DNA of 27,020 nucleotides, from assembly GCA_002383485.1 (NCBI GenBank), contig DFYY01000016.1, positions 1 to 27,020 on the forward strand, in the 5' to 3' direction. This document shows, piece by piece, positions 18,801 through 24,709 of the stretch; position 1 is the stretch's first letter, and each line of letters opens with the position of its first letter. The notes under the pieces are model-generated. The model worked only from the letters and a program-made list of their open reading frames with translations, made no database searches and was not told the origin of the DNA. Made by a program: the position numbers and the translations under genes. This DNA comes from Bacteroidales bacterium UBA4070 (GTDB taxonomy: Bacteria; Bacteroidota; Bacteroidia; Bacteroidales; VadinHA17).

Positions 18801-19931
18801 GGTACCGGATCAAGCGCCACCATCTCATCGCTCCCGGCAGGTACCTACAACTTCGCTGTGCGAAATGCTGACGGATGCACCTCGGGAGTATCGGCCAATG
18901 CCGTTATCAATGCGCAGCCGCCGACCCCGAATGCCCCTGTTGTAGGGACGATCACTCAACCAACCTTCGTCGTAGGTACCGGCAGCGTGGTGCTCTCCGG
19001 CCTGCCCTCAAGCGGCACATGGACACTCATAAGATATCCCGATGGCTTCACCAGCCAGGGTACCGGTACCACCCGTACGGTCTCGGGTCTCGAGCCTGGA
19101 ACATATACCTTTGCGGTTACAAACTCCGTAGGTTGCACCTCGCTGCCCACTGGTGACGTGGTGATCAACGCCAGACCCGGCGCCCCGGTGGTGGTGATCA
19201 ACAACCCGCCCACAATCTGCGAGAACGAGACAACAGACCTGACGGCTCCTGCAGTGACAGCCGGGTCTGACGCGAACCTGACATTCAGCTACTGGACCAA
19301 TGAGGCAGCAACCGAGGCCTACGGCACACCTCAGGCAGCAACGGCAGGAACCTACTACATCATGGGAACCTCCACTGCCGGATACTATACAATCAAGCCA
19401 GTGGTTGTCACGGCCGACGAGATCCCGGTTGCGAATGCCGGCGAAGACCAGGTGCTTAAGTACCTCTTCGGCACCACGCTGAACGCCGAAATTCCGGAGA
19501 TCGGAACAGGTATCTGGTCACTGGTTTCGGGCACAGGCGACCTGTTCAACTTCGCAGCGCCGTTAACAGCCGTAAGTGGCTTATCAATAGGCGCAAACGT
19601 CTTCAGCTGGACGGTGACCAATGGTGCCTGTGATCCGGTCTCTGACGAGGTAACAGTAACAGTCAATGATCTCCTTATACCGACACTTATCACCCCGAAT
19701 GATGACGGCTACAATGACTGCTTCGAGCTTCACGGCATCGAGACTCTTGGCAGAACAGAGATAGTGATCTTCGACCGCCGCGGTCTCAAGGTGTGGGAGA
19801 GCCGCAGCTATGAGAACGACTGGGACGGCCGGGATTACAACGGCAACCTGTTGCCCGAGGATACTTACTTCTGGGTCATAAGGGCTGACAACGGCGTTTC
19901 GAAGAGTGGTTATATAGTAATCAGGCGCTGA
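12843..19931 (+). CDS. Protein B: giant T9SS-secreted adhesin with type B C-terminal domain
   Basis: 2362 residues. The signal peptide is about 1-26 (SLTAQ). The N-terminal region to about 285 is related to protein A. An FN3 domain (about 290-382) and a PKD-like domain (388-465) follow, then many Ig/SprB-like modules. Internal repeats are a 198-residue module repeated at 15054 and 15870, three 74-residue units with YLWSNG (16458-17123), and six 86-residue units with PTC...TGSV...GTWTLTR (17124-19190, interrupted). The last 86 residues (about 2277-2362) are the gliding-motility-associated CHU_C/type B sorting domain (ITPNDDGYND, IVIFDRRGLKVWES, NDWDGRDYNG, LPEDTYFWVI). Such proteins cross the outer membrane by T9SS and need a PorP/SprF partner, here encoded directly downstream. 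A role in adhesion, or as a gliding adhesin like SprB, is inference; a catalytic domain was not seen. Confidence 0.95.
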   Translation: MRLIKSFFEKTITASLLLVATTSLTAQNPTYLCELRNDVQVDARTYEFDVYLLRTGAVEFEFTSMQFGINVNSGMRNNGTITVSIVSGSSELTPLQIPINARFSFDNATSCIRMTGTPPPGAGSGTIISNVGNGTRFGRIRLVNTADFGTVTPDLTWSYSLATGYITRVNAYVAGLATDITVEASQTTSNLVNPILNPPAPIAYSVTGGGAFCEGGTGVEVGLSDSEIGVTYTLIRGTTDLTPTVAGTGNAITFGLQTETGTYTVRGTNAGGSTNMTGNAIITITPLPAVPVAQAGTGAACNQITANWNAVSGATSYQLDVSTSNTFATFVAGYQNRDVGNVISHNITGLVAGTTYYYRVRAVNSCGISANSGTISYATLSVPVQPDAISGPASPCPGTAGLVYEVPAVSGATAYAWSVPVGWSITGGQTTRTLTVTSGTAGGAISVYASNSCGDGTARTLAVTVGTNSTVPTAVNITNNNTCFDTSKTLTVSGGSLGTGAVWEWFTGSCGGTSAGTGPSITVNPAAGTSTTYYVRAAGACNTTACVSGTVTVPANVGTPTAPVPSSATICQGTPSITVTTSAANATSYNWTVSGTGNTVSGTGATATVNFNPDFNGVATISVTANGCSGPSASASTNVTVRPTPTASISGTTTVCQGAAAPNITFTNPQTLPVTITYNIGGSNEASINVAASGSVPLTVPTTSAGTFTYNLVSVAYQTAPVCPAPVTGSATVTINPTPVVINQTKSITTGSTFTVTPTGVPGGTTYTWPAPVMSGGVTGGVAQSTGVSTISGTLSVPSGSGTAIYTVTPRAGTCAGPTFTVTVTVTSTCEPVQFTSHPVSTGMCAGGSASFSASTSGTSPDYQWQYYNGASWVGVANGVPTGAVYTNATTTTLGVSGITLVGAYQYRCYATNCTVSTAQSNAATLTVNSIPAQPTVTVTQPTCSVATGTISISAPTGTGMTYSIDGTNYTNTTGTFTGVAPGSYNVTARSSAGCTSPIRVATVNDQPPTPVIGNQTASINSGQIFNVTPTAAPVGTTYTWPAPTYSGGVTGGVAQATGVSSISGTLTIPSGSGTAVYTVTPTAGTCVGNTFTVTVTVSSSCIPVTITADPVNASICSGGSTSFSVTASGTSPAYQWQYYNGSAWVSVANGTPTGAVYTNATTATLGVSGITATGTFRYRCEATNCTVSSDLSAEATLTVNALPAQPVITADGPLAICQGDNVVLTSTEASSYLWSNGETTRSITVTTEGNYTVTVTNAAGCQSVVSGTAAVTVNALPTRPTINPAGTVNICSGSSRTLTSSIGTTYLWSNGATTQSIDAETGGAYTVQVTNSYGCLSQPSLATTIVVNPLPATPTITATGSTAICAGSSVTLTSSPSTTYLWSNGATTQSITVNSAGDYSVRVTDANGCQSLPSAVTAVTVNPLPSAPVIGTITQATCSVSTGSVALSGLPATGTWTIRRNTGGTDISGIGTTYTVTGLPEGTHTFTVTNANGCISPASTAVVINAPPAVPTAPVMGTVTQPTCAVTTGSVGISGLPPTGTWTLTRNPGGNTVTGTGTTYTLSGIPAGTYTYTVTNVSGCVSPASASITVNEPLPVPAVPVHSVNCDGGFNHAIITVASPTGAGYEYRLNSGTWQTVNIFSDVANGNYTITVRNSSGCTTTGTLFSVNCGCVNPPLLTLGATSGSTCGITAVTVSGNTFGGSATSVTITENGGGTVTPSTSATSPFAFTYTPTAADAGRTVIITVTTNNPLGSPCAAASATYTLTVNALPVAPVPGTVTHPTCAVPTGSVVLNSLPASGDWTVTRTPGGQTTTGSGTSTTITGLAPGTYNFTVTNANGCVSAASSNVVINSQPDTPAAPVIGTITQPTCALSTGSVALSGLPATGTWTLTRIPGNVTISGTGTTRTVTAIPPGAYTFTVANAAGCVSPASAEFVINVQPVTPNAPVIGTITHPTCELATGSTVLENMPESGEWTLIRYPGGSTSTGTGSSATISSLPAGTYNFAVRNADGCTSGVSANAVINAQPPTPNAPVVGTITQPTFVVGTGSVVLSGLPSSGTWTLIRYPDGFTSQGTGTTRTVSGLEPGTYTFAVTNSVGCTSLPTGDVVINARPGAPVVVINNPPTICENETTDLTAPAVTAGSDANLTFSYWTNEAATEAYGTPQAATAGTYYIMGTSTAGYYTIKPVVVTADEIPVANAGEDQVLKYLFGTTLNAEIPEIGTGIWSLVSGTGDLFNFAAPLTAVSGLSIGANVFSWTVTNGACDPVSDEVTVTVNDLLIPTLITPNDDGYNDCFELHGIETLGRTEIVIFDRRGLKVWESRSYENDWDGRDYNGNLLPEDTYFWVIRADNGVSKSGYIVIRR
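15054..16463 (+). repeat. Duplicated 594-bp module in protein B
   Basis: 15054-15647 and 15870-16463 are each exactly 594 bp (198 codons) and encode clearly related proteins, each combining a TYTWPAP...SGGVTGGVAQ domain with a YQWQYYNG Ig domain. A 222-bp SprB-like segment (PTCSVATGTISIS) lies between them. The copies have diverged more than the 729-bp repeats of protein A. Confidence 0.9.
16458..17123 (+). repeat. Three 222-bp Ig units in protein B
   Basis: Three consecutive 74-codon units, each with a YLWSNG core at codons starting 16539, 16761 and 16983 (spacing 222 bp twice). The array ends exactly where the 258-bp repeats begin. Confidence 0.88.
17124..19190 (+). repeat. 258-bp (86-codon) repeats in protein B, two plus four units
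   Basis: Units start at 17124, 17382, 18159, 18417, 18675 and 18933, an exact 258-bp period within each block. About 520 bp of unrelated Ig-like sequence (17640-18158) separates the two blocks. Each unit reads APV-G-T...PTC...TGSV...LP...W.-.R...GC. The paired Cys positions suggest a disulfide per unit. The final unit has PTF in place of PTC. Confidence 0.93.
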
Positions 19932-19976
19932 ACGATAAGACTGTAATTCCGCCAGCCCGGAATCAGGCGCTGAACG
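19919..19976. repeat. 16-bp direct repeat across the stop of protein B
   Basis: aatcaggcgctgaacg occurs at 19919-19934, spanning the final codons and TGA of protein B, and again at 19961-19976, 42 bp later in the intergenic gap. The second copy is not translated. It looks like a remnant of a short tandem duplication of the gene end. Confidence 0.85.
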
Positions 19977-20035
19977 GAAGCTCTGCAGTCGCGTTAACCA
20001 GTAACAAATATCAAACAGGAATAAAAATCATTATA

Positions 20036-20953
20036 ATGAAAAAGCTCATAACTCTGTTGGCCCTCACGCTTTTCCCTCTTTTTCTGATGGGTCAGCTGAC
20101 TCCGGTAACTAATCACTATGTTCTCAACCCATTGCGGATCAACCCGTCGTACGCCGGCAGCAGGGGAGGGCTCAGCATTGCCGCCTTCTACCGCCAGCAG
20201 TGGGTGGGTATTGACGGCGCACCGCAAACGATGAGCCTCGAGGTAGATGCCCCGGTGCTTTCAAACAAGCTGGGACTGGGGCTCTTCGTCGTCAACGACC
20301 AGATCGGCGTGACGAAACAGACCGAGGTGATGACCTCCTACGCCTTCAGGATCAGCGTCGGGAGCGGAACCCTTGCCCTGGGACTGGGCGCAGGACTGGT
20401 TGCAACGAACACTGCATGGTCGGACCTCATTGTGAATGATACCGGGGACGACTATATGCTTGTGGACTCGAGGGTGTTCGTGGTGCCCGACTTCAGCTTC
20501 GGGACCTTTTACAGCGTAAAGAACTATTTCCTGAGCTTCTCCATCCCGAGGCTGCTCGGCTACAGCTTCGACTTCGACAAGAACAAGTATTCTCTTAATG
20601 TAGAGCCCGGGAATTACAACTATGTACTCAATACAGGATACATGTTCCCGCTGGGTCAAAAGGCGAGATTTATGCCTTCTGCGCTGGTCTCATACTCTCC
20701 CGGCGACAAGCTTTTGTATGATGCCAGCGCACACTTCATCCTGTATGACCGGCTCTGGATGGGCGCCACCTACAGGAGCACCGGGTCGGTGACGGCGCTG
20801 GCGCAGTTCGCCATTAACAACCAGTTCAAGGTGGCCTACTCGTACGATTTCGATTTCGGGAAGCTTGGCACCTACAGCAATGGCTCGCACGAGGTGATGC
20901 TCAGGTATGAGTTCCGCTACAAGGTCGATGTGGTGAATCCGCTGATTTTTTAG
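20036..20953 (+). CDS. PorP/SprF-family T9SS outer-membrane protein
   Basis: 305 residues with a signal peptide (about 1-20, LFLMGQ). The family signature is plain: HYVLNPLRINPSYAGSRGG, then AAFYRQQWVGIDGAPQTMSL and GLGLFVVNDQIGVT. The remainder alternates beta strands, as expected of an outer-membrane barrel, and ends with an aromatic-containing strand. In Flavobacterium, SprF-type proteins are needed for secretion or surface attachment of the type B-tailed protein encoded beside them. The position 104 bp after protein B makes B the expected client. A general T9SS core role as PorP is less likely given the context and the absence of porK/L/M/N genes. Confidence 0.95.
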   Translation: MKKLITLLALTLFPLFLMGQLTPVTNHYVLNPLRINPSYAGSRGGLSIAAFYRQQWVGIDGAPQTMSLEVDAPVLSNKLGLGLFVVNDQIGVTKQTEVMTSYAFRISVGSGTLALGLGAGLVATNTAWSDLIVNDTGDDYMLVDSRVFVVPDFSFGTFYSVKNYFLSFSIPRLLGYSFDFDKNKYSLNVEPGNYNYVLNTGYMFPLGQKARFMPSALVSYSPGDKLLYDASAHFILYDRLWMGATYRSTGSVTALAQFAINNQFKVAYSYDFDFGKLGTYSNGSHEVMLRYEFRYKVDVVNPLIF

Positions 20954-20965
20954 GTCTGGCTTTGT

Positions 20966-21119
20966 AGTTCGGACCTGTTGCACAATAGCTCCGGACATTC
21001 GGAACAAAGGCTCCGGGCACACGGCACAATAGTTCCGGATATGAAGCACAAAGGCTCCGGGCACGCTGCACAGACCCCAGACCCGCTTCACAAAGACTTC
21101 GGGTGCGCCGGACAATGGC
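20966..21119. repeat. Seven degenerate 22-bp tandem repeats between porP-like and ompA-like genes
   Basis: Units start at 20966, 20988, 21010, 21032, 21054, 21076 and 21098, all 22 bp. Units 2-5 fit roughly gCtCCGGgCannnnGcACAAag; units 1, 6 and 7 are more decayed. The period is not a multiple of three and no credible gene covers it, so it is non-coding. There are no unique spacers between units, so it is not a CRISPR array. It occupies most of the 235-bp gap; the remaining ~70 bp before 21189 is AT-rich leader sequence. Confidence 0.88.
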
Positions 21120-21188
21120 AACGCCTGAAAAATTGATTGCCTGAATATTAAACTTTCACCTAACTTAGACACTCAGAATTATAATGTT

Positions 21189-23318
21189 ATGAACATAAGG
21201 ACCTCGGTTTTAGTTTTAGTTTTTATACTGTTGCAAAGTGCGGCGATGGCACAGCAGTCGCCTTACAATGTCACGAAGACCTCCTTCAGCACCGACAATT
21301 ATGATGAGTTTGCGCCGGTGTTCTGGAAAAACGGGCTAGTATTCTGTACCGACAGGGGACAGGCAGTCAACAGCCAGGGACAGGCTGTAGTGAAGATGTT
21401 TTACGTTGACACGACCCTCGCGAGCAAAAAGACAAAGCCTTTCTCCAAGGACCTGAAGAGCAAGCTTAATGACGGCCCGGCATCGTTCAACCGCGCCGGT
21501 GACACCATCTATTTCTCAAGGAACCTCGTGGTGGAAGGTAACTTCAAGCTCCTCTCCACCTACAGGAACAAGCTTGGCCTCTTTTATGCCGTTTCAGAAG
21601 GCAAAGGATGGGGCCGCATCCGCGAACTGAGGTTCAATACCGAGTGGTTTAATATAACTATGCCGTGCCTGTCCCACGACGGCAAGAGGCTCTACTTCGC
21701 TTCTGACAAACCCGATGGTGTCGGAGGGCTGGATATTTATTACAGCAACTGGAAAAACGGTTATTGGGAGGATCCGGTAAACCTGGGTCCGGAGGTCAAT
21801 ACCGAAGGCAACGAGACCTATCCATTCATCAGCGAGACCGGTGAGATCTTCTTCGCATCGGACGGTCACGGAGGATTCGGTGGGAAGGATATTTATGTCA
21901 CGAAGCAGAAGGATAACAGCTGGCATTCGCCGGTAAGGCTGGCAGCGCCGCTGAACTCTGAGTATGACGACTTTGGCATCGTGACGAATGGCGAGGTCAA
22001 GGAGGGGTACTTCTCCTCGGCGAGAGGGAAGTCTGTTGATATCTATCACTTTACTTCGGAGATGCCTCAGGTATGGTTCGCGGATGCGCAGAAGGAGAAT
22101 CTCTACTGCTTCTCGGTCTCCGATACCGGGAAGATTGTTGCCGACACCGTCAGTCTGCAGTACGTGTGGGATTTCGGCGACAACACGAAAGCCATTGGAA
22201 CGAAGGTACATCACTGTTTCCCCGGGCCGGGCAGGTACAACATCGCGCTTGACATCATGGACAGGGTTACAGGCAACTCCTTCTTCCGCAAGCAGACATA
22301 TGATGTAGAAATTTTTGATTTTGACCAGCCGTATATTACCTCTCCGCTTTATGGCGTTACCGGCGAGGCTATCGGGTTTGACGGTATGAAATCGTACTGT
22401 CCGGGATACACTATTACAGGATTCTTCTGGGATTTCGGTGACGGGACGCAGGAGACCGGGGCAGAACCCTCGCACGTTTTTATGCGTGCCGGGGAGTATG
22501 ATGTAAGGCTTGGTCTGACCCTGCGCTCGCAGACGAACGGGGATGTGCTCAAGCGGGCTGTGACGAAGAGGATCAGGATTTTCGATACCCGTCAGGCTAT
22601 GGACTCATGGCTTGCTGCGCGTCCCGTGACTGTTGCGGAGCCGATTGATCTCAGGCAGTATGAAAATGTTATTGTCAGGGGTCAATACTGGGCTGATGAT
22701 GAGTTCCTGAAGGAGGCGGTGTTCCATGTTGAGATCCTTTCATCCAAAACGAAGATGGAGCTCACGAATCCGATCTTCAGGAGTGTGCCTTCAAAGTATT
22801 CGGTGCAGGAGGTGTTTTATCCGGAGAGCGGGACATACAGTTATATTATTGATCAGCAGATGAGTCTGATGGCAGCTTATCCGGCCTACAGGGAGATGCT
22901 CTCTCTCGGGTTCCGGGGCGCGATGGTAAGGCTGTATGTGCTTCAGGATGCTGCCGAGCGCGAGCTGAATATTCTCAAGAGGAATTACGGAGTGATGACA
23001 GACACCTATTTTGATGCGCGTAACAGGTTAGTCACGAATGCCTATCTGATGCTTGATCAGGTGGTGATGCTGATGAACAAGTATCCCTCGCTGAAGCTGG
23101 AGATAGGGGTTCATACTGATAATCAGGGGGTGCCCTCGGTGCTGGAGCGGCTCTCTCAGACCCGCGCGCAGGTTATTGTCAACTATCTCATTAACAGAGG
23201 TATTTCCGCGAGCCGGCTGACTGCCAGGGGTTATGGCAGCACCCGGCCAGTAGCTTCAAACGCCACCTGGCTTGAACGCCGGTTGAACAGGAGGGTGGAG
23301 TTCAGTGTTATGAGGTAG
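21189..23318 (+). CDS. PD40-PKD-OmpA envelope protein
   Basis: 709 residues with a type I signal peptide (about 1-22, SAAMAQ) and no lipobox cysteine. Residues about 30-290 are PD40/WD40-like propeller repeats (LSHDGKRLYFASDKPDG, FISETGEIFFASDGHGG, each followed by GG-DIY). Two PKD-like domains follow (YVWDFGD near 325, FFWDFGDGT near 413). Residues about 606-709 are an OmpA peptidoglycan-binding domain with HTDN (Asp644), LSQTRAQ, RLTARGYG and ERRLNRRVEF (Arg698). Proteins of this architecture commonly accompany PorP/SprF genes in Bacteroidota, and T9SS periplasmic OmpA proteins bind the cell wall. Here it probably anchors the PorP-like protein or its client complex. TPR repeats, common in related proteins, are absent. 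It probably belongs to the A-B-porP transcript, though 235 bp of repeat-filled DNA intervenes. Confidence 0.94.
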   Translation: MNIRTSVLVLVFILLQSAAMAQQSPYNVTKTSFSTDNYDEFAPVFWKNGLVFCTDRGQAVNSQGQAVVKMFYVDTTLASKKTKPFSKDLKSKLNDGPASFNRAGDTIYFSRNLVVEGNFKLLSTYRNKLGLFYAVSEGKGWGRIRELRFNTEWFNITMPCLSHDGKRLYFASDKPDGVGGLDIYYSNWKNGYWEDPVNLGPEVNTEGNETYPFISETGEIFFASDGHGGFGGKDIYVTKQKDNSWHSPVRLAAPLNSEYDDFGIVTNGEVKEGYFSSARGKSVDIYHFTSEMPQVWFADAQKENLYCFSVSDTGKIVADTVSLQYVWDFGDNTKAIGTKVHHCFPGPGRYNIALDIMDRVTGNSFFRKQTYDVEIFDFDQPYITSPLYGVTGEAIGFDGMKSYCPGYTITGFFWDFGDGTQETGAEPSHVFMRAGEYDVRLGLTLRSQTNGDVLKRAVTKRIRIFDTRQAMDSWLAARPVTVAEPIDLRQYENVIVRGQYWADDEFLKEAVFHVEILSSKTKMELTNPIFRSVPSKYSVQEVFYPESGTYSYIIDQQMSLMAAYPAYREMLSLGFRGAMVRLYVLQDAAERELNILKRNYGVMTDTYFDARNRLVTNAYLMLDQVVMLMNKYPSLKLEIGVHTDNQGVPSVLERLSQTRAQVIVNYLINRGISASRLTARGYGSTRPVASNATWLERRLNRRVEFSVMR

Positions 23319-23382
23319 GAAACCATGATTAGTACTGAATAATTGATATTGCAGCAGGGGGGATCCCTCTGGTTACATACAA

Positions 23383-23412
23383 TTTTGCAGGTTATCTGCA
23401 AGATAATTTTCT
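23383..23412 (+). terminator. Possible terminator after the OmpA-like gene
   Basis: ttgcag (23385-23390) pairs with ctgcaa (23396-23401), extended by a G-U and a T-A pair, with a five-base loop and a short T-run ending near 23411. It lies in the 115-bp gap before the next plus-strand gene. The stem is short, so this is tentative. Confidence 0.35.
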
Positions 23413-23433
23413 AAATCCTATTCTGAACAGTTT

Positions 23434-24702
23434 ATGAAGAATGCACTGTTAATATTTCTATTATCATTTATAACTGCCGGATTGTTTGCACAGGAGCTCC
23501 TTATCATAAAGGAGCAGGAGTTTATTGATACGGAGACCGGCAGCTCTCAGGGGTTCAATGTGCCTCGCACTGCGAAGACACTTTTCCAGTTTCTGAATAA
23601 TTCGGTCACCTCTGTCAACTCTTTCGGTTACCTGCTGCAAGCCGGTGATGAGAATCCGGCTGCAACAAACAATAATCTTGACGGTGAGATTATTAGCGGA
23701 AACAGGTTTGTGTGGAATGGCACTGACGAATCCAGCATGACACATGCATTGTTCACGGGCTATAATCTGGACGTAGTTGTCAGGTATAACTATCTTCTTA
23801 ATACGCCCAACGGGATCCAGAGGAAGTCCAACGGCATGACGGACCTGAACGGGGTGATTGCCTATAATATTATTAAGAATCCTAAGCTGGCTGTTGCTGT
23901 TAAGGGAATAAACGGAATCAGGATTTACAACAATACTTTTTACAGCGACAAGACGATGGAACAGACTAATCGTGGCCTTATTGATATCTATACCAATACT
24001 GACAATGAACTGAATGCACCTTCCAGGGGAACCAGGGTATTTAACAACATCTTTTACACCCGGAACCATATTTACAATATAAACATCCATGATATTGAAT
24101 GCCTGGAAGGGTTTGCGTGTGATTACAATGTCTATTGGTGTGAAGCCGGCGACCCGATTTTTCAGGTCGACGGCAAGACAAAGACCTTCGCAATGTGGCA
24201 GGCCATGGGATACGATTTGCATTCGGTGGTGATCAATCCGAATTTCATTGATTACGTTGCGTTTGTTCTGGCAGAAAGGCTTGATCACGGTCTGGATCTG
24301 GGTGATGCCTTCAGGGAAGGTTTGGCCGTTGATGCAGTGTGGAACAGGGCTGCACAAAAGACTACTCTTCAGAACGGATTATGGCAGGCTGGTGCCAGGG
24401 TTTATGCTGCTACCGGTGAAGAGGAGGAAGAGGAAGAAGAAGAGGGGTGGCCGGAAAATGTGACATGGGTTTATCCAAATCCGGCAAAGGGCTTGTTTTA
24501 TGTACTGTTAACGGATCCCGACCGGCAATACGGTATTACGAAGATTTATGACTCCTTCGGGAGGTTTGTTTTTTCACAGGCAGTTTACTACGGGTCCAAT
24601 ACTATAGATATTCCAGATAACCTTTCATCAGGATTCTATACAGTCACCCTCGAGGCGGCAAATCTTCCCCGGTACAAGAAGAAATTAATAATCGTTAACT
24701 AG
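23434..24702 (+). CDS. Secreted right-handed beta-helix protein with type A T9SS tail
   Basis: 422 residues with a signal peptide of about 1-20 (GLFAQ). Residues about 85-230 show the asparagine-rich, short-strand rhythm of a right-handed parallel beta-helix (ISGNRFVW, VIAYNIIKN, IRIYNNTFY, RVFNNIFYT, CDYNVYW). A run of nine glutamates (329-337) links this to a type A sorting domain at about 345-422 (VYPNPAKGLFYV, YDSFGRFVF, LSSGFYTVTLE, KKLIIVN), which directs export by T9SS and surface attachment. Beta-helix proteins of this kind are often polysaccharide lyases or glycan-binding proteins, but no family-specific catalytic set was recognised. It starts 115 bp after the OmpA-like gene and ends 7 bp from the convergent lyase-like gene. 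Confidence 0.85.
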   Translation: MKNALLIFLLSFITAGLFAQELLIIKEQEFIDTETGSSQGFNVPRTAKTLFQFLNNSVTSVNSFGYLLQAGDENPAATNNNLDGEIISGNRFVWNGTDESSMTHALFTGYNLDVVVRYNYLLNTPNGIQRKSNGMTDLNGVIAYNIIKNPKLAVAVKGINGIRIYNNTFYSDKTMEQTNRGLIDIYTNTDNELNAPSRGTRVFNNIFYTRNHIYNINIHDIECLEGFACDYNVYWCEAGDPIFQVDGKTKTFAMWQAMGYDLHSVVINPNFIDYVAFVLAERLDHGLDLGDAFREGLAVDAVWNRAAQKTTLQNGLWQAGARVYAATGEEEEEEEEEGWPENVTWVYPNPAKGLFYVLLTDPDRQYGITKIYDSFGRFVFSQAVYYGSNTIDIPDNLSSGFYTVTLEAANLPRYKKKLIIVN

Positions 24703-24709
24703 AATTAAG

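Noticed and set aside
18272..18823. Val/Pro-rich minus-strand frame with internal repeats
   Set aside because: Its repeats simply reflect the 258-bp repeats of protein B read backwards.
8866..19931. Proteins A and B as one gene split by a frameshift
   Set aside because: B has its own start codon and signal peptide and its own copy of the shared N-terminal domain, and A ends in a complete module, so they are two separate genes.
20966..21119. CRISPR array
   Set aside because: Units are contiguous and degenerate with no unique spacers, and no cas genes are present.
20690..21172. 160-codon open frame on the minus strand across the 22-bp repeats
   Set aside because: It is antisense to the end of the PorP-like gene, and its apparent peptide repeats are produced by the non-coding array. 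No domain or plausible start context.
21594..22475. Long minus-strand frame (293 codons) within the OmpA-like gene
   Set aside because: Fully antisense to a well-supported gene, with no recognisable domain.
23464..24357. Long minus-strand frame (297 codons) within the 422-residue beta-helix gene
   Set aside because: Antisense to a gene with a signal peptide and sorting tail; composition is that of a mirrored frame.
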